Assembly (NCBI RefSeq): GCF_006210265.1
Contig: NZ_VCNC01000001.1
Span: 1,126,843-1,190,842, forward strand
Source of the DNA: Desulfovibrio sp. UCD-KL4C
GTDB taxonomy: Bacteria > Desulfobacterota > Desulfovibrionia > Desulfovibrionales > Desulfovibrionaceae
Reading direction: 5' to 3'
Length of the DNA stretch: 64,000 nt
The position numbers and the translations under genes are program-made. A model generated the notes under the pieces. That model was not told where the DNA came from and made no database searches. It worked only from the letters and a program-made list of their open reading frames with translations. How positions within the stretch are numbered: the stretch's first letter is position 1; every line of letters starts with the position of its first letter. Shown here one piece after another: positions 7,857 to 17,039 of this stretch.

Positions 7857-8153
7857 CTAGAAACCAGATTGACTTTGAACTTCGGCTTCTCTGTATCCTA
7901 CATAGTCATTACGTTTTGATATAGCGTATATGACCGCCGCTAGAACTGTAAAAAGTAGTGCACACCAAAGGACGGGAGAAGACTTGTCTACATCCAACCA
8001 CCATGCACCAGATGCGTCATAAATGACGCTAATGAAAATATAGGGCCAATGGTTCATTAGTCCCAGATATTGATAGAGAAGAACTGGGCACGCGAAAAGA
8101 TAGAGCATCGCTCCCAGGCCAACAAAAAAGTGTCTGAATATATTACTAAGCAT
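7857..8153 (-). CDS. Small membrane protein, last gene of the YeiH operon
   Basis: A 98-residue protein with about three hydrophobic segments: near residues 10-33, a weaker one near 38-52, and 65-85. A charged tail follows. The start is the ATG at 8153, which follows AAGGAG. A longer reading from 8219 would overlap the preceding gene and gives an unlikely N terminus. I do not recognise a family. Being the last gene of an operon with a transporter and USP, it is probably an accessory membrane subunit. Confidence 0.65.
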   Translation of the reverse strand: MLSNIFRHFFVGLGAMLYLFACPVLLYQYLGLMNHWPYIFISVIYDASGAWWLDVDKSSPVLWCALLFTVLAAVIYAISKRNDYVGYREAEVQSQSGF

Positions 8154-8163
8154 GATGATCTCC

Positions 8164-8772
8164 TTACGCTCCGTAGTAGAACCAGCCAACGCCGAGAATG
8201 ACGATGAGCAGGCATTCAAGAACAGTGAGCTTGAACATGAAACCGCATATTCTGCGTTGTGTTGGATTCATAGTCAGCATTACTTTATCCATAAAGATGC
8301 GCCAGCAGCGGTGCTTGAATGAATTACTTTCGTGTAGGCGATAGTATTCGCGAATACTTGGCAACCAGTACTGCATGGTGCGAGCTGCATCTTCTGATGA
8401 AAATTTGCATCCCGCTATTTGGTTAAGCGAGAAGGATATCTCGGTGTTGGTTCCGTTATCGCTGGATCTAGTGGATAGAGTGAGCCCAATTTCAGGGAAA
8501 GTAGCTTTGAAGGTTTCGGTGTCAAACTTAAGATCAGGGGCAGTGTTAAACTCTGTTTCAACGAGAACATCTTCAACTGGAAATAAATTGTTTTCAGGTT
8601 TAGCAATATCCCAGTGAGGATTGAGTCTCATTAAAGTTTTACTTGTGATTTTTTCCCAGAAGGAAGGATTCCAAGCTAAGTTAGTGTCCATCCATATGGA
8701 TGGACATGGAAGCTCTTCGACTGGTGTATTAGTAAGCTCTCGGCGATCTATTGTCTCTGATGTATATTTCAT
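8164..8772 (-). CDS. Unknown protein with one C-terminal membrane anchor
   Basis: A 202-residue protein of unknown family. It is mostly polar, with a single strongly hydrophobic segment in the last 25 residues ('TVLECLLIVILGVGWF'), as in tail-anchored proteins. The ATG at 8772 overlaps the stop of the USP gene (ATGA), so the two are translationally coupled; this start is preferred over the ATG seven codons upstream. The cytoplasmic part may sit next to the USP or the transporter. No catalytic motif was recognised. Confidence 0.65.
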   Translation of the reverse strand: MKYTSETIDRRELTNTPVEELPCPSIWMDTNLAWNPSFWEKITSKTLMRLNPHWDIAKPENNLFPVEDVLVETEFNTAPDLKFDTETFKATFPEIGLTLSTRSSDNGTNTEISFSLNQIAGCKFSSEDAARTMQYWLPSIREYYRLHESNSFKHRCWRIFMDKVMLTMNPTQRRICGFMFKLTVLECLLIVILGVGWFYYGA

Positions 8773-9212
8773 GGGGCCACCACCAATGGGCATGGCATCT
8801 GCGGATGCAAACGCTTATTTTCTAAACGATCTTTGAAGCCGGGAGCCTGATTTTTTTGCCATGCTCCTATGATTGCAACATCTGCGTTTACTTTTGCGGC
8901 AGCTTCAGCCAGTACATCTTCAAGTTTGCCGCCTTTACTTAAAAAATCGATCTCAACGCCATCAAAGTTTTCGCGAACACGAGTCCAGACGGCATCGATT
9001 TCTTTAGCTATCTCACTGGCTACGTATGAACCGAAGTTGTTGCGGGTGGTCGAGGTATTCAACCAATCGTCGCAGGTCATGTCTCCCCACGCTTCATTAA
9101 TGATAGAGAGTACTGTGACTTTTGCACCGTATTTGTCAGCCCATTGTTTTGCAAGGATTTCGGCCTTGCGTGCACCAGGGGTACCGTGTGTTGCGATAAG
9201 TATATTTTTCAT
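8769..9212 (-). CDS. Universal stress protein-like protein
   Basis: A 147-residue protein with the UspA fold pattern: N-terminal 'KNILIATHGTPGARKA', central helix, then 'NADVAIIGAW' and a C-terminal 'CPLVVAP'. The usual ATP-binding G-2X-G-9X-G(S/T) motif is not clear, so nucleotide binding is uncertain. It lies between a 55-residue membrane peptide and a tail-anchored protein in the YeiH operon. A hairpin at 9233-9272 precedes it, and no strong ribosome binding site is visible. It could be a cytoplasmic regulator of the transporter. Confidence 0.8.
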   Translation of the reverse strand: MKNILIATHGTPGARKAEILAKQWADKYGAKVTVLSIINEAWGDMTCDDWLNTSTTRNNFGSYVASEIAKEIDAVWTRVRENFDGVEIDFLSKGGKLEDVLAEAAAKVNADVAIIGAWQKNQAPGFKDRLENKRLHPQMPCPLVVAP

Positions 9213-9232
9213 GGCGTTTTTTTTGTTTTTAT

Positions 9233-9272
9233 CCGTAAAGGAGAGAGATATGTGGGCCTCTCTCCCTTACGG
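9233..9272 (-). other. Intercistronic hairpin before the USP gene
   Basis: CCGTAAAGGAGAG pairs with CTCTCCCTTACGG with one mismatch (13 positions). On the minus strand it is followed by an A-rich, not T-rich, sequence, so it is not a classical terminator. It may be an RNA processing or stability element, and it comes close to the start of the USP gene. Confidence 0.5.
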
Positions 9273-9290
9273 AGTAGTTCGTTTATTGGG

Positions 9291-9458
9291 TTATACTAGC
9301 CATTTTGTGAAGAGTAGCACCAAGAAGGTGACAACCATAACCAAAGCAAGTGCGGTCAAGTCTTCATTTTTCTCGGAAGCAAAGACGGATAGAGCTCGTT
9401 CTTCGTTATCGGCTACTTCATCTTTCTTCAGGTCGCATTTAATTTCTGGCTGTGACAT
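9291..9458 (-). CDS. 55-residue single-pass membrane peptide
   Basis: A short frame starting at the ATG at 9458, preceded by AAAGGAG, and ending at TAA 9291-9293. The first 33 residues are acidic and polar. Residues of about 36-52 form one membrane helix ('ALALVMVVTFLVLLF'). It begins 15 bp after the stop of the YeiH-family gene. Size and position suggest a small subunit or regulator of the transporter. No family is recognised. Confidence 0.7.
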   Translation of the reverse strand: MSQPEIKCDLKKDEVADNEERALSVFASEKNEDLTALALVMVVTFLVLLFTKWLV

Positions 9459-9472
9459 TTTTATATTCTCCT

Positions 9473-11113
9473 TTAATGAAGGACTACGTCTTTAACGAAG
9501 TACATGACGATGAGGAATGACAGTGATGCCTTAGCAACACCGGATATACCACCCATAACGAGCGGCCAGCCGCCTGCCTGTACTAATGATTTTTTGGTGA
9601 TCTGCATGCCTAGTCCGATGAGACCGTATGCGAAAAACCAGATCATGGCGTCAGTAAGCGTTACAACTGTTTTGGATTTTTTATGAACTTGTTTAATTGC
9701 GTGCTTAACCACAGTTAAAACGTCTTTAGAAATGTTCAGTTCTCCACCTTTGGCACGGGCTATAATGGATTCCAGACCAGCCATACGCTGACGTGCCGTG
9801 GCGGTGTATACAGCTTTGTTCTCGACATCTGCAAAGTTACCGGCAATTTGGCGCTGTGCAACTAAGTTGGTGAGCGCTTCCAATTCGTTGGCTTTGAGTC
9901 CTGAAATGCCTGCTGCTAGGGCTGCTTTCAAAGTGTCATGTTCTTCTGGAGCAACTTCTGTACGTTCGTTGTAACTGAAGTCTAAGTACTTACCTTTGTA
10001 GTGGTCTGCAGGAGAGAACACGCCCAGAGATGACATAAAGAACAGCAATAGGAATCCAAGAATGAAAATAGGGAATTTGTCGACAACAACTTCTTTGAAA
10101 CTTAATTTTGTGCCGGACTGCTTGCCATACCATGTTGCAAGAACAAGTACGATTACAGGTAGGAACAGCACGCGGGTGATGTTAAAGATCTCACCAACTT
10201 TAAGAGTTTTAATGTCTACAGCATTAAATGCAAGACATGCAGCTGCAACCTGAGCAGAGTTTAGAATACCAGTTCCCGCCCACGCGCCAAACTGAGTAGC
10301 GTTCATACCAGCGAGTTTACCGATTGTGGGGAAGGCGAACATGCAGAGGATACCAAAACCTAAAATGGTACCGATGGTGTAAGCCATTTCAGAGCATTTT
10401 GCTTTAACGACAGGAGCACAAGCAACTGTTGCAGAAACTCCGCAAACACCCATTCCGGCTGCTAGAACTCCAGTCATAGATCTAGGTTGTTTGAATATTT
10501 TTCCAAGGAAAAGTACGAAGAAAACTGTTCCAAGTACAAAGAAACCGATCAACCAGACGGAGACCATTCCAAGTTTTGCCAATTCAGCAAAGGAGTAACG
10601 GGCTCCAAGTAGGATAACACCCATTTTTAAAACGAAGCGAGCGGTTTTTACACCGGAAGCTGCAAATTTGGGGATCCCCCAACTATTAGTAATGATGATA
10701 CCGACGAGGATGCCGATGACAACGTAGTTCAGGTTCAATACTTTATATATATTAAAGCCTAGTGATGGGATAAGAGCCCCACTTGCCATTTTGACTAATG
10801 GTTCTGCAAACCAGCGGATGCTCATAGCTAAAGCAATTATGAACATTACTCCGGGAATGGTTTCCAGAACAAAGGTATCGAAATTTGTTTGTGGTTTGTT
10901 CCAACGCATTTTGCGAAGAAGAGCCGTCGCGAGTGCGAGTCCTCCGCCGACGAAGCTCATAGTCTCCATCAGTCCCATTGCTTTATGAACCTTAAGTGTG
11001 GTGAGCATACCGGTTAAAGCTCCGGATGAAACCAAAAATCCGTATATCATTAGCAATCCGCCAATGATCCAAACAGGGGTGTTGTCGGGGCGTCCGACGT
11101 TTACTTTAGCCAT
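9473..11113 (-). CDS. YeiH-family (putative sulfate exporter) transporter with large insertion
   Basis: A 546-residue polytopic membrane protein of the YeiH/UPF0324 family, annotated in many genomes as putative sulfate exporters. The family core is seen in 'LKMGVILLGARYSF', 'GVCGVSATVACAPVVKA' and the C-terminal 'LIGLGMQITKKSL'. It is longer than usual family members (about 330-350 residues). Extra N-terminal helices are present, and a soluble insertion of about 100 residues lies roughly at 370-480. The start follows GGAGAGG. A -24/-12 element at 11163-11176 precedes it, and it diverges from a sensor kinase/NtrC pair. A role in sulfite or sulfate handling is family-based inference. Confidence 0.8.
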   Translation of the reverse strand: MAKVNVGRPDNTPVWIIGGLLMIYGFLVSSGALTGMLTTLKVHKAMGLMETMSFVGGGLALATALLRKMRWNKPQTNFDTFVLETIPGVMFIIALAMSIRWFAEPLVKMASGALIPSLGFNIYKVLNLNYVVIGILVGIIITNSWGIPKFAASGVKTARFVLKMGVILLGARYSFAELAKLGMVSVWLIGFFVLGTVFFVLFLGKIFKQPRSMTGVLAAGMGVCGVSATVACAPVVKAKCSEMAYTIGTILGFGILCMFAFPTIGKLAGMNATQFGAWAGTGILNSAQVAAACLAFNAVDIKTLKVGEIFNITRVLFLPVIVLVLATWYGKQSGTKLSFKEVVVDKFPIFILGFLLLFFMSSLGVFSPADHYKGKYLDFSYNERTEVAPEEHDTLKAALAAGISGLKANELEALTNLVAQRQIAGNFADVENKAVYTATARQRMAGLESIIARAKGGELNISKDVLTVVKHAIKQVHKKSKTVVTLTDAMIWFFAYGLIGLGMQITKKSLVQAGGWPLVMGGISGVAKASLSFLIVMYFVKDVVLH

Positions 11114-11162
11114 ACCAAACCTCTCCTTTGGGTTTTATCAATGTGTGTTACCCCTCTCTGTA

Positions 11163-11176
11163 GCAAAGCATGGTCC
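11163..11176 (-). promoter_or_regulatory. Candidate sigma-54 promoter of the YeiH operon
   Basis: On the minus strand the sequence reads TTGGACCATGCTTTGC, with ten bases between GG and GC and a good TTTGC -12 box; the -24 box is less perfect (TGGAC). The start would be near 11151, about 38 bp before the ATG at 11113. The NtrC-class regulator encoded at 13839-15233 is the natural candidate activator. Confidence 0.6.
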
Positions 11177-11403
11177 AAAGTTGTTTATTTCATATATATC
11201 TAAATTATTTGGATAAATATTTTATACAAAGTTTGATTATGATAACTTGAGTTAGCAGTGTGTATACCTAAGGTTGCGCTTTCTACACAGTATTGTATTG
11301 GGTTGTTAATAGTTTTAAAAGTACGTTATGTTACTGTTTTACGCTGTATATTACGTTTGGCGTTTATGTATATATGAAATGGGCACGTTGTTTAGGAGAA
11401 TAT

Positions 11404-13842
11404 ATGGGAACTTTCGGGCCGAAAAATCTTCAAGCCAAATTTCTTATGGGTCTTGGCGCTATAGTTTTATTACTCGGTATTTTTTTTGCGTCGAGTCTAT
11501 ACTTTCACCTCAGCTATTTGTTGGATACGCAGGTTAAAGACAAAGCTGATCTTGTTTTCAGTCAAGTTACGAGCGTGCAGGGATATGTACGTGAAATTCT
11601 CAGGCCTAAAATGTATGAATCCTTACCGGAAGGTGAATTTATTATTGAGGCTATGTCTTCGTCTTATATTTCTCGAGTTATCATGGACCAGATGAATGCG
11701 GCTCATTCAGAGTATTATTATAGACGCGTGGCGGATAATGCCCGTAACCCGATTTTTGAAATAAATAAAAATGAGTACGAGCTTCTTGATTATTTCAGAG
11801 CTCACCCTGAGCAAGATTTCTGGGAGGGCTATCGCAAGATGGAAGGAAAAGAATATTTTATTAAAGCCCGTCCTGTGAAGTTTAAAACCTCTTGCCTCAC
11901 TTGTCATGGAGTTCCCGAGGATGCACCCCCCATATTACTAGAAAGGTATGGGGTAGATCGAGGTTTCGGGCATAAGTTGAACGATATTAGTGGGCTAGTT
12001 GTAGTAGGAGTTCCTGTAGAAGGAGCCGTTGGGAATATACGTGAAGTAACTATTGGATATGCAGCTCTTTACGGCGGCGGAATGTTGCTATTCTTTGGCT
12101 TGGTTCAAATGTTTTTCAACCGCCTTATTATGAATAATTTGCGCAGACTTATCAGTAAATTTCGTACTTTATTTCATGAAGATGCAGAGCTTGGAGTATT
12201 AGAAAAGCTAGAGCATGAAGATGAAATTGAGGAAGTAGTACAAGGGCTAGAAGAGCTTGGGGATCATATTCATGAAATGCACTATCAGTTACGTCAGCAC
12301 TCAGAGAATCTCGAACAGACAGTAGAAGTTCGTACTAAAGAATTAGAGATGGAAGCTGAAGAAAGGCGTTTAGACGTGGGGCTTTTTGTTCAGCTACTCG
12401 ACGGGTTAAATAGAAGCCATACGCGAAGGCAGATGTGGAGGCATTCTTTACCACTTATTATTCAGCGTTTTCGGGCTCGCGAGGGTGGGTTTATCTGCAT
12501 GCTCGCATCTCAGACTTTTTATACTTGGCCTAAAGGCACTTCTAAACCTGAATTGCCTGCAAATTGGAAAGAAATTATTACTGAAGTTAAACCATATTTT
12601 GAGCCTGGAAAGGCTTACATTCCAGTAGGGTCATCGGATGCTTCCTCTGAGGGGCTTCTTTGTTTAACTTGGGAAGAAGGTGCGAGGATTACAGAGCTTG
12701 ATCGGAACGTACTTCGAGCCTTAGGTCAACAGCTTGGCATTGCCATGGAGAATTTATCTTCTTTGCATAATTTGCTCAGGCAAAAAGATATGCTTCAAGC
12801 TATAGTAGAGGGGATTAGTGATCCGCTTCTTCTTATGGATGGTGCTTGTGGTATTTTTCTTGCCAATGAAGCGGCTCGTTCCCTTTCTAGCTCTTTTGCG
12901 GGAGGAGAGAGTGATGCTTCCTGCTCTGCACTGTTTAATGAAGGAGGCATATTCGAAACTTGCCCTCTACAATTACAGTCTGCTTTGGAGGAAGGGAATG
13001 CCATGTCCCGCGAAGTGCAAACCCAAGATGGCAGATCCTTTTCCGTAAATGTTTTCCCCGTGGCTGAGGGGACGGCTCAAGAAGGGCGTGCTGTTGTTTA
13101 TGTTCGCGATGTGACACAAGAAAAACAAATGATGGCAACAATGCAGCAGAGTGAAAAACTTGCAACTGTCGGGCAGTTTGCAGCTGGGTTGGCTCACGAA
13201 ATTAACAATCCTTTGGGAGTGATCAAGTGCTATGCGGAATTACTCAAGGGAGAAGCGACCGGCCCTGAATTTGCCAGTGATGTTGATGTTATTATTAAGC
13301 ATGCTTCCCAAGCGGAAAGTGTGTTGCAGGATCTTTTAAATTTTGCCAGACCAAAACGCATGGAACCGTTAAGTTTGAATGTCGGTGAGGTCTTGACTAA
13401 TGCCATCAATGTTTTTCGCATTCAAGCCGAAAAGAAAGGAGTAAATGTCGTTCTAAGTGTAGATGAAGATATTCCTAATATTGTTGCCAACGAGCAAGCC
13501 ATAGAACAGATATTTGCTAACTTGTTTAAAAATGGACTTGATGCTGTAGAGGAAAACTTTGGACGTATTGAAGTTTCGGTAACCAAGGAGCTCTTGCCGG
13601 ATTCTATTATTATTCGCGTGGCAGATAACGGCTCCGGAATTTCGGATGATCACAGGATAAAGTTATTTGATCCTTTTTTTACTACAAAGGATGTTGGTAA
13701 GGGAACTGGTCTTGGGTTGGCTGTCGTTTACGGGCTGGTTCAGGAAATGGGAGGTTCTATCGAAATGAATAATAATGATGGAGCTGTGTTCACGGTATCT
13801 CTTCCCGTTAAGGAAGGCGGGCGTGCAGAGGGAGATATATGA
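11404..13842 (+). CDS. Hybrid-input histidine kinase with periplasmic c-heme DUF3365 domain
   Basis: An 812-residue sensor kinase. An N-terminal membrane helix is followed by a periplasmic DUF3365/Tll0287-like domain carrying a CLTCH heme-c site (Cys164-His168). A second helix lies near 215-235. A HAMP-like and coiled segment, a GAF-like region and a PAS-like region follow. The kinase core has His598 in 'GLAHEINNP' and G1/G2 boxes in the ATPase domain. The heme suggests sensing of redox state or a gaseous or sulfur ligand. The ATG at 11404 with AGGAG at 11394-11398 is preferred over an upstream in-frame start. Its stop overlaps the next ATG (ATGA), so the two form one operon. Confidence 0.85.
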   Translation: MGTFGPKNLQAKFLMGLGAIVLLLGIFFASSLYFHLSYLLDTQVKDKADLVFSQVTSVQGYVREILRPKMYESLPEGEFIIEAMSSSYISRVIMDQMNAAHSEYYYRRVADNARNPIFEINKNEYELLDYFRAHPEQDFWEGYRKMEGKEYFIKARPVKFKTSCLTCHGVPEDAPPILLERYGVDRGFGHKLNDISGLVVVGVPVEGAVGNIREVTIGYAALYGGGMLLFFGLVQMFFNRLIMNNLRRLISKFRTLFHEDAELGVLEKLEHEDEIEEVVQGLEELGDHIHEMHYQLRQHSENLEQTVEVRTKELEMEAEERRLDVGLFVQLLDGLNRSHTRRQMWRHSLPLIIQRFRAREGGFICMLASQTFYTWPKGTSKPELPANWKEIITEVKPYFEPGKAYIPVGSSDASSEGLLCLTWEEGARITELDRNVLRALGQQLGIAMENLSSLHNLLRQKDMLQAIVEGISDPLLLMDGACGIFLANEAARSLSSSFAGGESDASCSALFNEGGIFETCPLQLQSALEEGNAMSREVQTQDGRSFSVNVFPVAEGTAQEGRAVVYVRDVTQEKQMMATMQQSEKLATVGQFAAGLAHEINNPLGVIKCYAELLKGEATGPEFASDVDVIIKHASQAESVLQDLLNFARPKRMEPLSLNVGEVLTNAINVFRIQAEKKGVNVVLSVDEDIPNIVANEQAIEQIFANLFKNGLDAVEENFGRIEVSVTKELLPDSIIIRVADNGSGISDDHRIKLFDPFFTTKDVGKGTGLGLAVVYGLVQEMGGSIEMNNNDGAVFTVSLPVKEGGRAEGDI

Positions 13843-15233
13843 CAACTTTCACAGGTATTTTACTTGTTGATGATGAGAAAGATTTTGCCACCGGTATGGC
13901 TCGTCTTTTAAAAAGAAAATATCCCAATGAGCATATTGTGGCAGCGTATTCTGGAGCTGAGGCCCTTTTATTACTCGAAAAAGAGTCGTTCGGGGTAATG
14001 GTAACCGATTTAAATATGCCAGGCATGGATGGAGTTGATTTGCTTCGTCAAGCGAAGGATGCGCACCCAGACCTGAGTGTAGTAATCATTACAGCTTACG
14101 GAACAGTTGAAACAGCTGTTGATGCTCTTAAAGTCGGTGCATATGATTTTTTGACTAAACCTGTGGATCCTGAAAATCTATTTCGTGTGGTTAAAAGGGG
14201 GCTGGAGCGAAGTCGTCTTTTAGGAGAGAATGCACTGCTTCAGGATACATTGGCTCGAATGACTGGCCCCAGTGAATTGGTTGGTGATAGCTTACCTCTT
14301 CGTCGTCTTAAGGATCGCGTTGCTGCTGTTGCTGGGTCTGATTATACTGTGTTGATTCGCGGAGAATCCGGTACAGGTAAAGAGCTTGTAGCTAGGTCTA
14401 TACACCAGTTAAGTGCGCGTAGAAAAAAAACTATGCTTACTGTTAACTGTCCGGCTATTCCGGATCAATTGCTTGAAAGTGAACTTTTCGGACATGTTAA
14501 AGGGGCTTTTACTGGCGCAAATCGCGACCGGAAAGGTCTTTTTGTTTCTGCTAATGGTGGAACTTTGTTGCTGGACGAGATCGGTGATATTTCTTCTGCT
14601 ATTCAGGCCAAGTTACTAAGAGCGCTACAGGAGGGGGAAATTCGGCCCGTCGGGTCAAGCAAAACTATTCCTGTTGATGTTCGTATTCTTGCTTCGACAA
14701 ACCAGCCTCTTGAGGACAAAATAAAAGATAATAGTTTTCGAGAGGATTTATATTATCGGTTGAATGTGCTTAGTTTAAGCCTTCCACCTTTGCGAGAAAG
14801 GTGCGGTGATATTGCTATGCTTGCTCGTCACTTTTTAGTTATTTCCTGCAAAGAAATGGAGGTTAAGCCCAAAGTCATATCCCCTGATGCCGTGGCTTAT
14901 CTAAGCACTAAGAAGTGGCCTGGTAATGTTAGAGAATTGCAAAATTTCATTCGTAGGTTAGCTGTTTTTTCATCTAGCGAATTTCTGGAACTGCCGCATA
15001 TCCGCTTAATAGAAGGGCTTGATGGTATTCCGGAAGAGGAAAATGAAAGCATGGCTCCTTATAAGAATGCTAAGGAAAAAGTTGTAGCCGATTTTACTAG
15101 GGCGTATATCGAAGAGTTATTGACAAAAGCCCATGGCAATGTCTCCGAGTCAGCAAGGCTCAGTGGGCTATCTAGAGTCGCTTTACAAAAGATTATTAAA
15201 CGTCTTGCAATAGATGCAGGGGATTTTAAATAA
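13839..15233 (+). CDS. NtrC-family sigma-54 response regulator
   Basis: A 464-residue regulator: receiver domain (phospho-acceptor Asp57 in 'VTDLNMPG', Lys in 'LTKP'), AAA+ domain with Walker A GESGTGKE and the sigma-54 contact GAFTGA, and a Fis-type helix-turn-helix at the end ('[20 protein letters not shown]'). It overlaps the heme kinase gene by 4 bp and is its likely partner. The divergent YeiH operon has a -24/-12 promoter and is the likely target. No terminator is seen after it. Confidence 0.92.
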   Translation: MTTFTGILLVDDEKDFATGMARLLKRKYPNEHIVAAYSGAEALLLLEKESFGVMVTDLNMPGMDGVDLLRQAKDAHPDLSVVIITAYGTVETAVDALKVGAYDFLTKPVDPENLFRVVKRGLERSRLLGENALLQDTLARMTGPSELVGDSLPLRRLKDRVAAVAGSDYTVLIRGESGTGKELVARSIHQLSARRKKTMLTVNCPAIPDQLLESELFGHVKGAFTGANRDRKGLFVSANGGTLLLDEIGDISSAIQAKLLRALQEGEIRPVGSSKTIPVDVRILASTNQPLEDKIKDNSFREDLYYRLNVLSLSLPPLRERCGDIAMLARHFLVISCKEMEVKPKVISPDAVAYLSTKKWPGNVRELQNFIRRLAVFSSSEFLELPHIRLIEGLDGIPEEENESMAPYKNAKEKVVADFTRAYIEELLTKAHGNVSESARLSGLSRVALQKIIKRLAIDAGDFK

Positions 15234-15314
15234 AAGTATTTAATAGCAATCTTTTTGTGAATATTACTTCTCTAGTTATGTCTATGGGGCATTCTTGGAC
15301 AAGTCAAAATTACT

Positions 15315-15375
15315 GAATCGGTTTCGTTGCAAAATCAGAAAGAGAATGGGCTGATAAGGCGGAGAGTTACTAAAT
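15315..15375. repeat. Dispersed repeat, copy B (61 bp)
   Basis: This is the partner of 6340-6400, with the same length and no gaps, differing at about a quarter of positions. It lies in the 303-bp gap between the NtrC-type regulator and the next histidine kinase, a gap otherwise without a convincing gene. The rest of the gap is AT-rich and probably holds the promoter of the kinase at 15537. Confidence 0.5.
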
Positions 15376-15536
15376 AATTTAAAGGTAAAATGAGATTATG
15401 TAATTGGGAGGGCCTTAAATTAAACTCTTGAAATGATGTAGATATTAAAGTTATAATATGTTCGTTGGCTGAGTTTGTGTACTGGCTTTAATCTTTTGTA
15501 ATTGTTAATAATTAATCGGTTAAAAGTTTATATCTC

Positions 15537-17039
15537 ATGGCTGATAAAACATTTCATAGCTTACACCGTTTATCATTACGTGCCAAATTACTCTCTTTAC
15601 TGATAGTCCTTGTTGTTGCGACTTTAACTGTTGCAGGGATGACGTTATGGTATGTGTACGGTACCCAGAAAATTTTTCAGCATATGGAAAAGTCCGATAT
15701 CACAGCTTTGCTTTCCGCACAGGGACTTCAAAAAGAGTTAATGGCTCAGCAGGGGCTTACAACCTATTATTCATTAGACCATGATAACAAATGGCTTGTT
15801 CGGCTTGAAAATAACAACAAACAGTTTGAAAAATTGTTAAATAAAGCCAGAGAGACAAATTATTTAGATCAGGGCCGTACTATTCTAAACAACATTGAAT
15901 CGGATTATCTTCACTATATTTTTTCACGAAAAGAAGTCATCAATTTATATCGTAAGAATCTTAATAAAGAAGGCGTTGAACTGCACCGGAAGATTCGTGC
16001 CCGTTTTCAATCCATTTATGATCTTTGTGAGCAATACAAACAACTGCATCAGGAACAGATCCGTTATGCCGCTGTTAATTATAGAAATCAGGCAAAAATA
16101 TTAACTGCCTTGTCTCTTGTCTCAGTTCCACTGTCTGCATTCCTTGCTGTGTGGATCGGATTTATTCTTATCAAGCATATTCTTGATCCTATTCGACACT
16201 TGGCCAGGCTGGAAGAAGATGGTGTACCGGATATTCTTTCCGGTGAAGTCGGAGCACTGTCTGAACGCATGCAGAATCTGATTGATGATGTTGAAAATGC
16301 TTACGAGATGCTTCAACATAGTCGTGATCAAGTTGCTCAGTCCGAAAAAATGGCCACAGTGGGTAAGCTGGCCGCAGGAATGGCGCACTCAATTCGCAAT
16401 CCTCTGACCTCGGTAAAAATGCGTTTATTCTCACTTGAACGCAGTCTTAATCTTGATGTTGTCCAGAAGGAAGATTTTGAGGTTATTTCCGAAGAAATTA
16501 GACATCTGGATACCATTATAAGAAACTTTCTGGAGTTTTCCCGTCCTCCGAAGTTGCGACCTCAGTCGGTATCTCCGTCTGAACTTGTCGACAGTACTCT
16601 GAATTTACTCAGTCATCGACTTGAATCGTGCGGGGTGGTTGTAACTGTCTGCCGCAACGAAAATTTACCGGTTGTTAATGCTGATACTGAGCAGTTTAAA
16701 GAAGCTCTTATGAATTTAATTCTTAATGCATGTGAAGCCATGGTCGACGGAGGAAAAATCTCTATTACGGAAGACTCCATGACCATTGCTCCTTATGGTA
16801 AAATGGCAACTCTGACTATTGTTGATAATGGTCCGGGCATTCCCGCTTTATTCAAGGATGATATCTTTAAGCCATTTTATTCTACCAAGGAAGAAGGCAC
16901 AGGTTTAGGGTTATCTATTTCTAACCGCATCATGACTGAACATGGAGGTTGGTTACACCTTAAAGATTCTGGACCGCAGGGAACATCATTTATAATGGCT
17001 TTACCACTTAAGGATGCAAGTACATGGCTGAGATCCTGA
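15537..17039 (+). CDS. Membrane-bound sensor histidine kinase
   Basis: A 500-residue kinase. Membrane helices at about 15-40 and 185-210 flank a mostly helical periplasmic sensor region of about 145 residues. A HAMP-like segment follows, then the HisKA domain with His284 in 'GMAHSIRNP' and an ATPase domain ending near 490. The sensor has no recognised ligand motif. A ribosome binding site is weak at the chosen ATG, so a slightly later start is possible. The gene overlaps the next regulator by 16 bp, which marks them as a pair. Confidence 0.88.
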   Translation: MADKTFHSLHRLSLRAKLLSLLIVLVVATLTVAGMTLWYVYGTQKIFQHMEKSDITALLSAQGLQKELMAQQGLTTYYSLDHDNKWLVRLENNNKQFEKLLNKARETNYLDQGRTILNNIESDYLHYIFSRKEVINLYRKNLNKEGVELHRKIRARFQSIYDLCEQYKQLHQEQIRYAAVNYRNQAKILTALSLVSVPLSAFLAVWIGFILIKHILDPIRHLARLEEDGVPDILSGEVGALSERMQNLIDDVENAYEMLQHSRDQVAQSEKMATVGKLAAGMAHSIRNPLTSVKMRLFSLERSLNLDVVQKEDFEVISEEIRHLDTIIRNFLEFSRPPKLRPQSVSPSELVDSTLNLLSHRLESCGVVVTVCRNENLPVVNADTEQFKEALMNLILNACEAMVDGGKISITEDSMTIAPYGKMATLTIVDNGPGIPALFKDDIFKPFYSTKEEGTGLGLSISNRIMTEHGGWLHLKDSGPQGTSFIMALPLKDASTWLRS

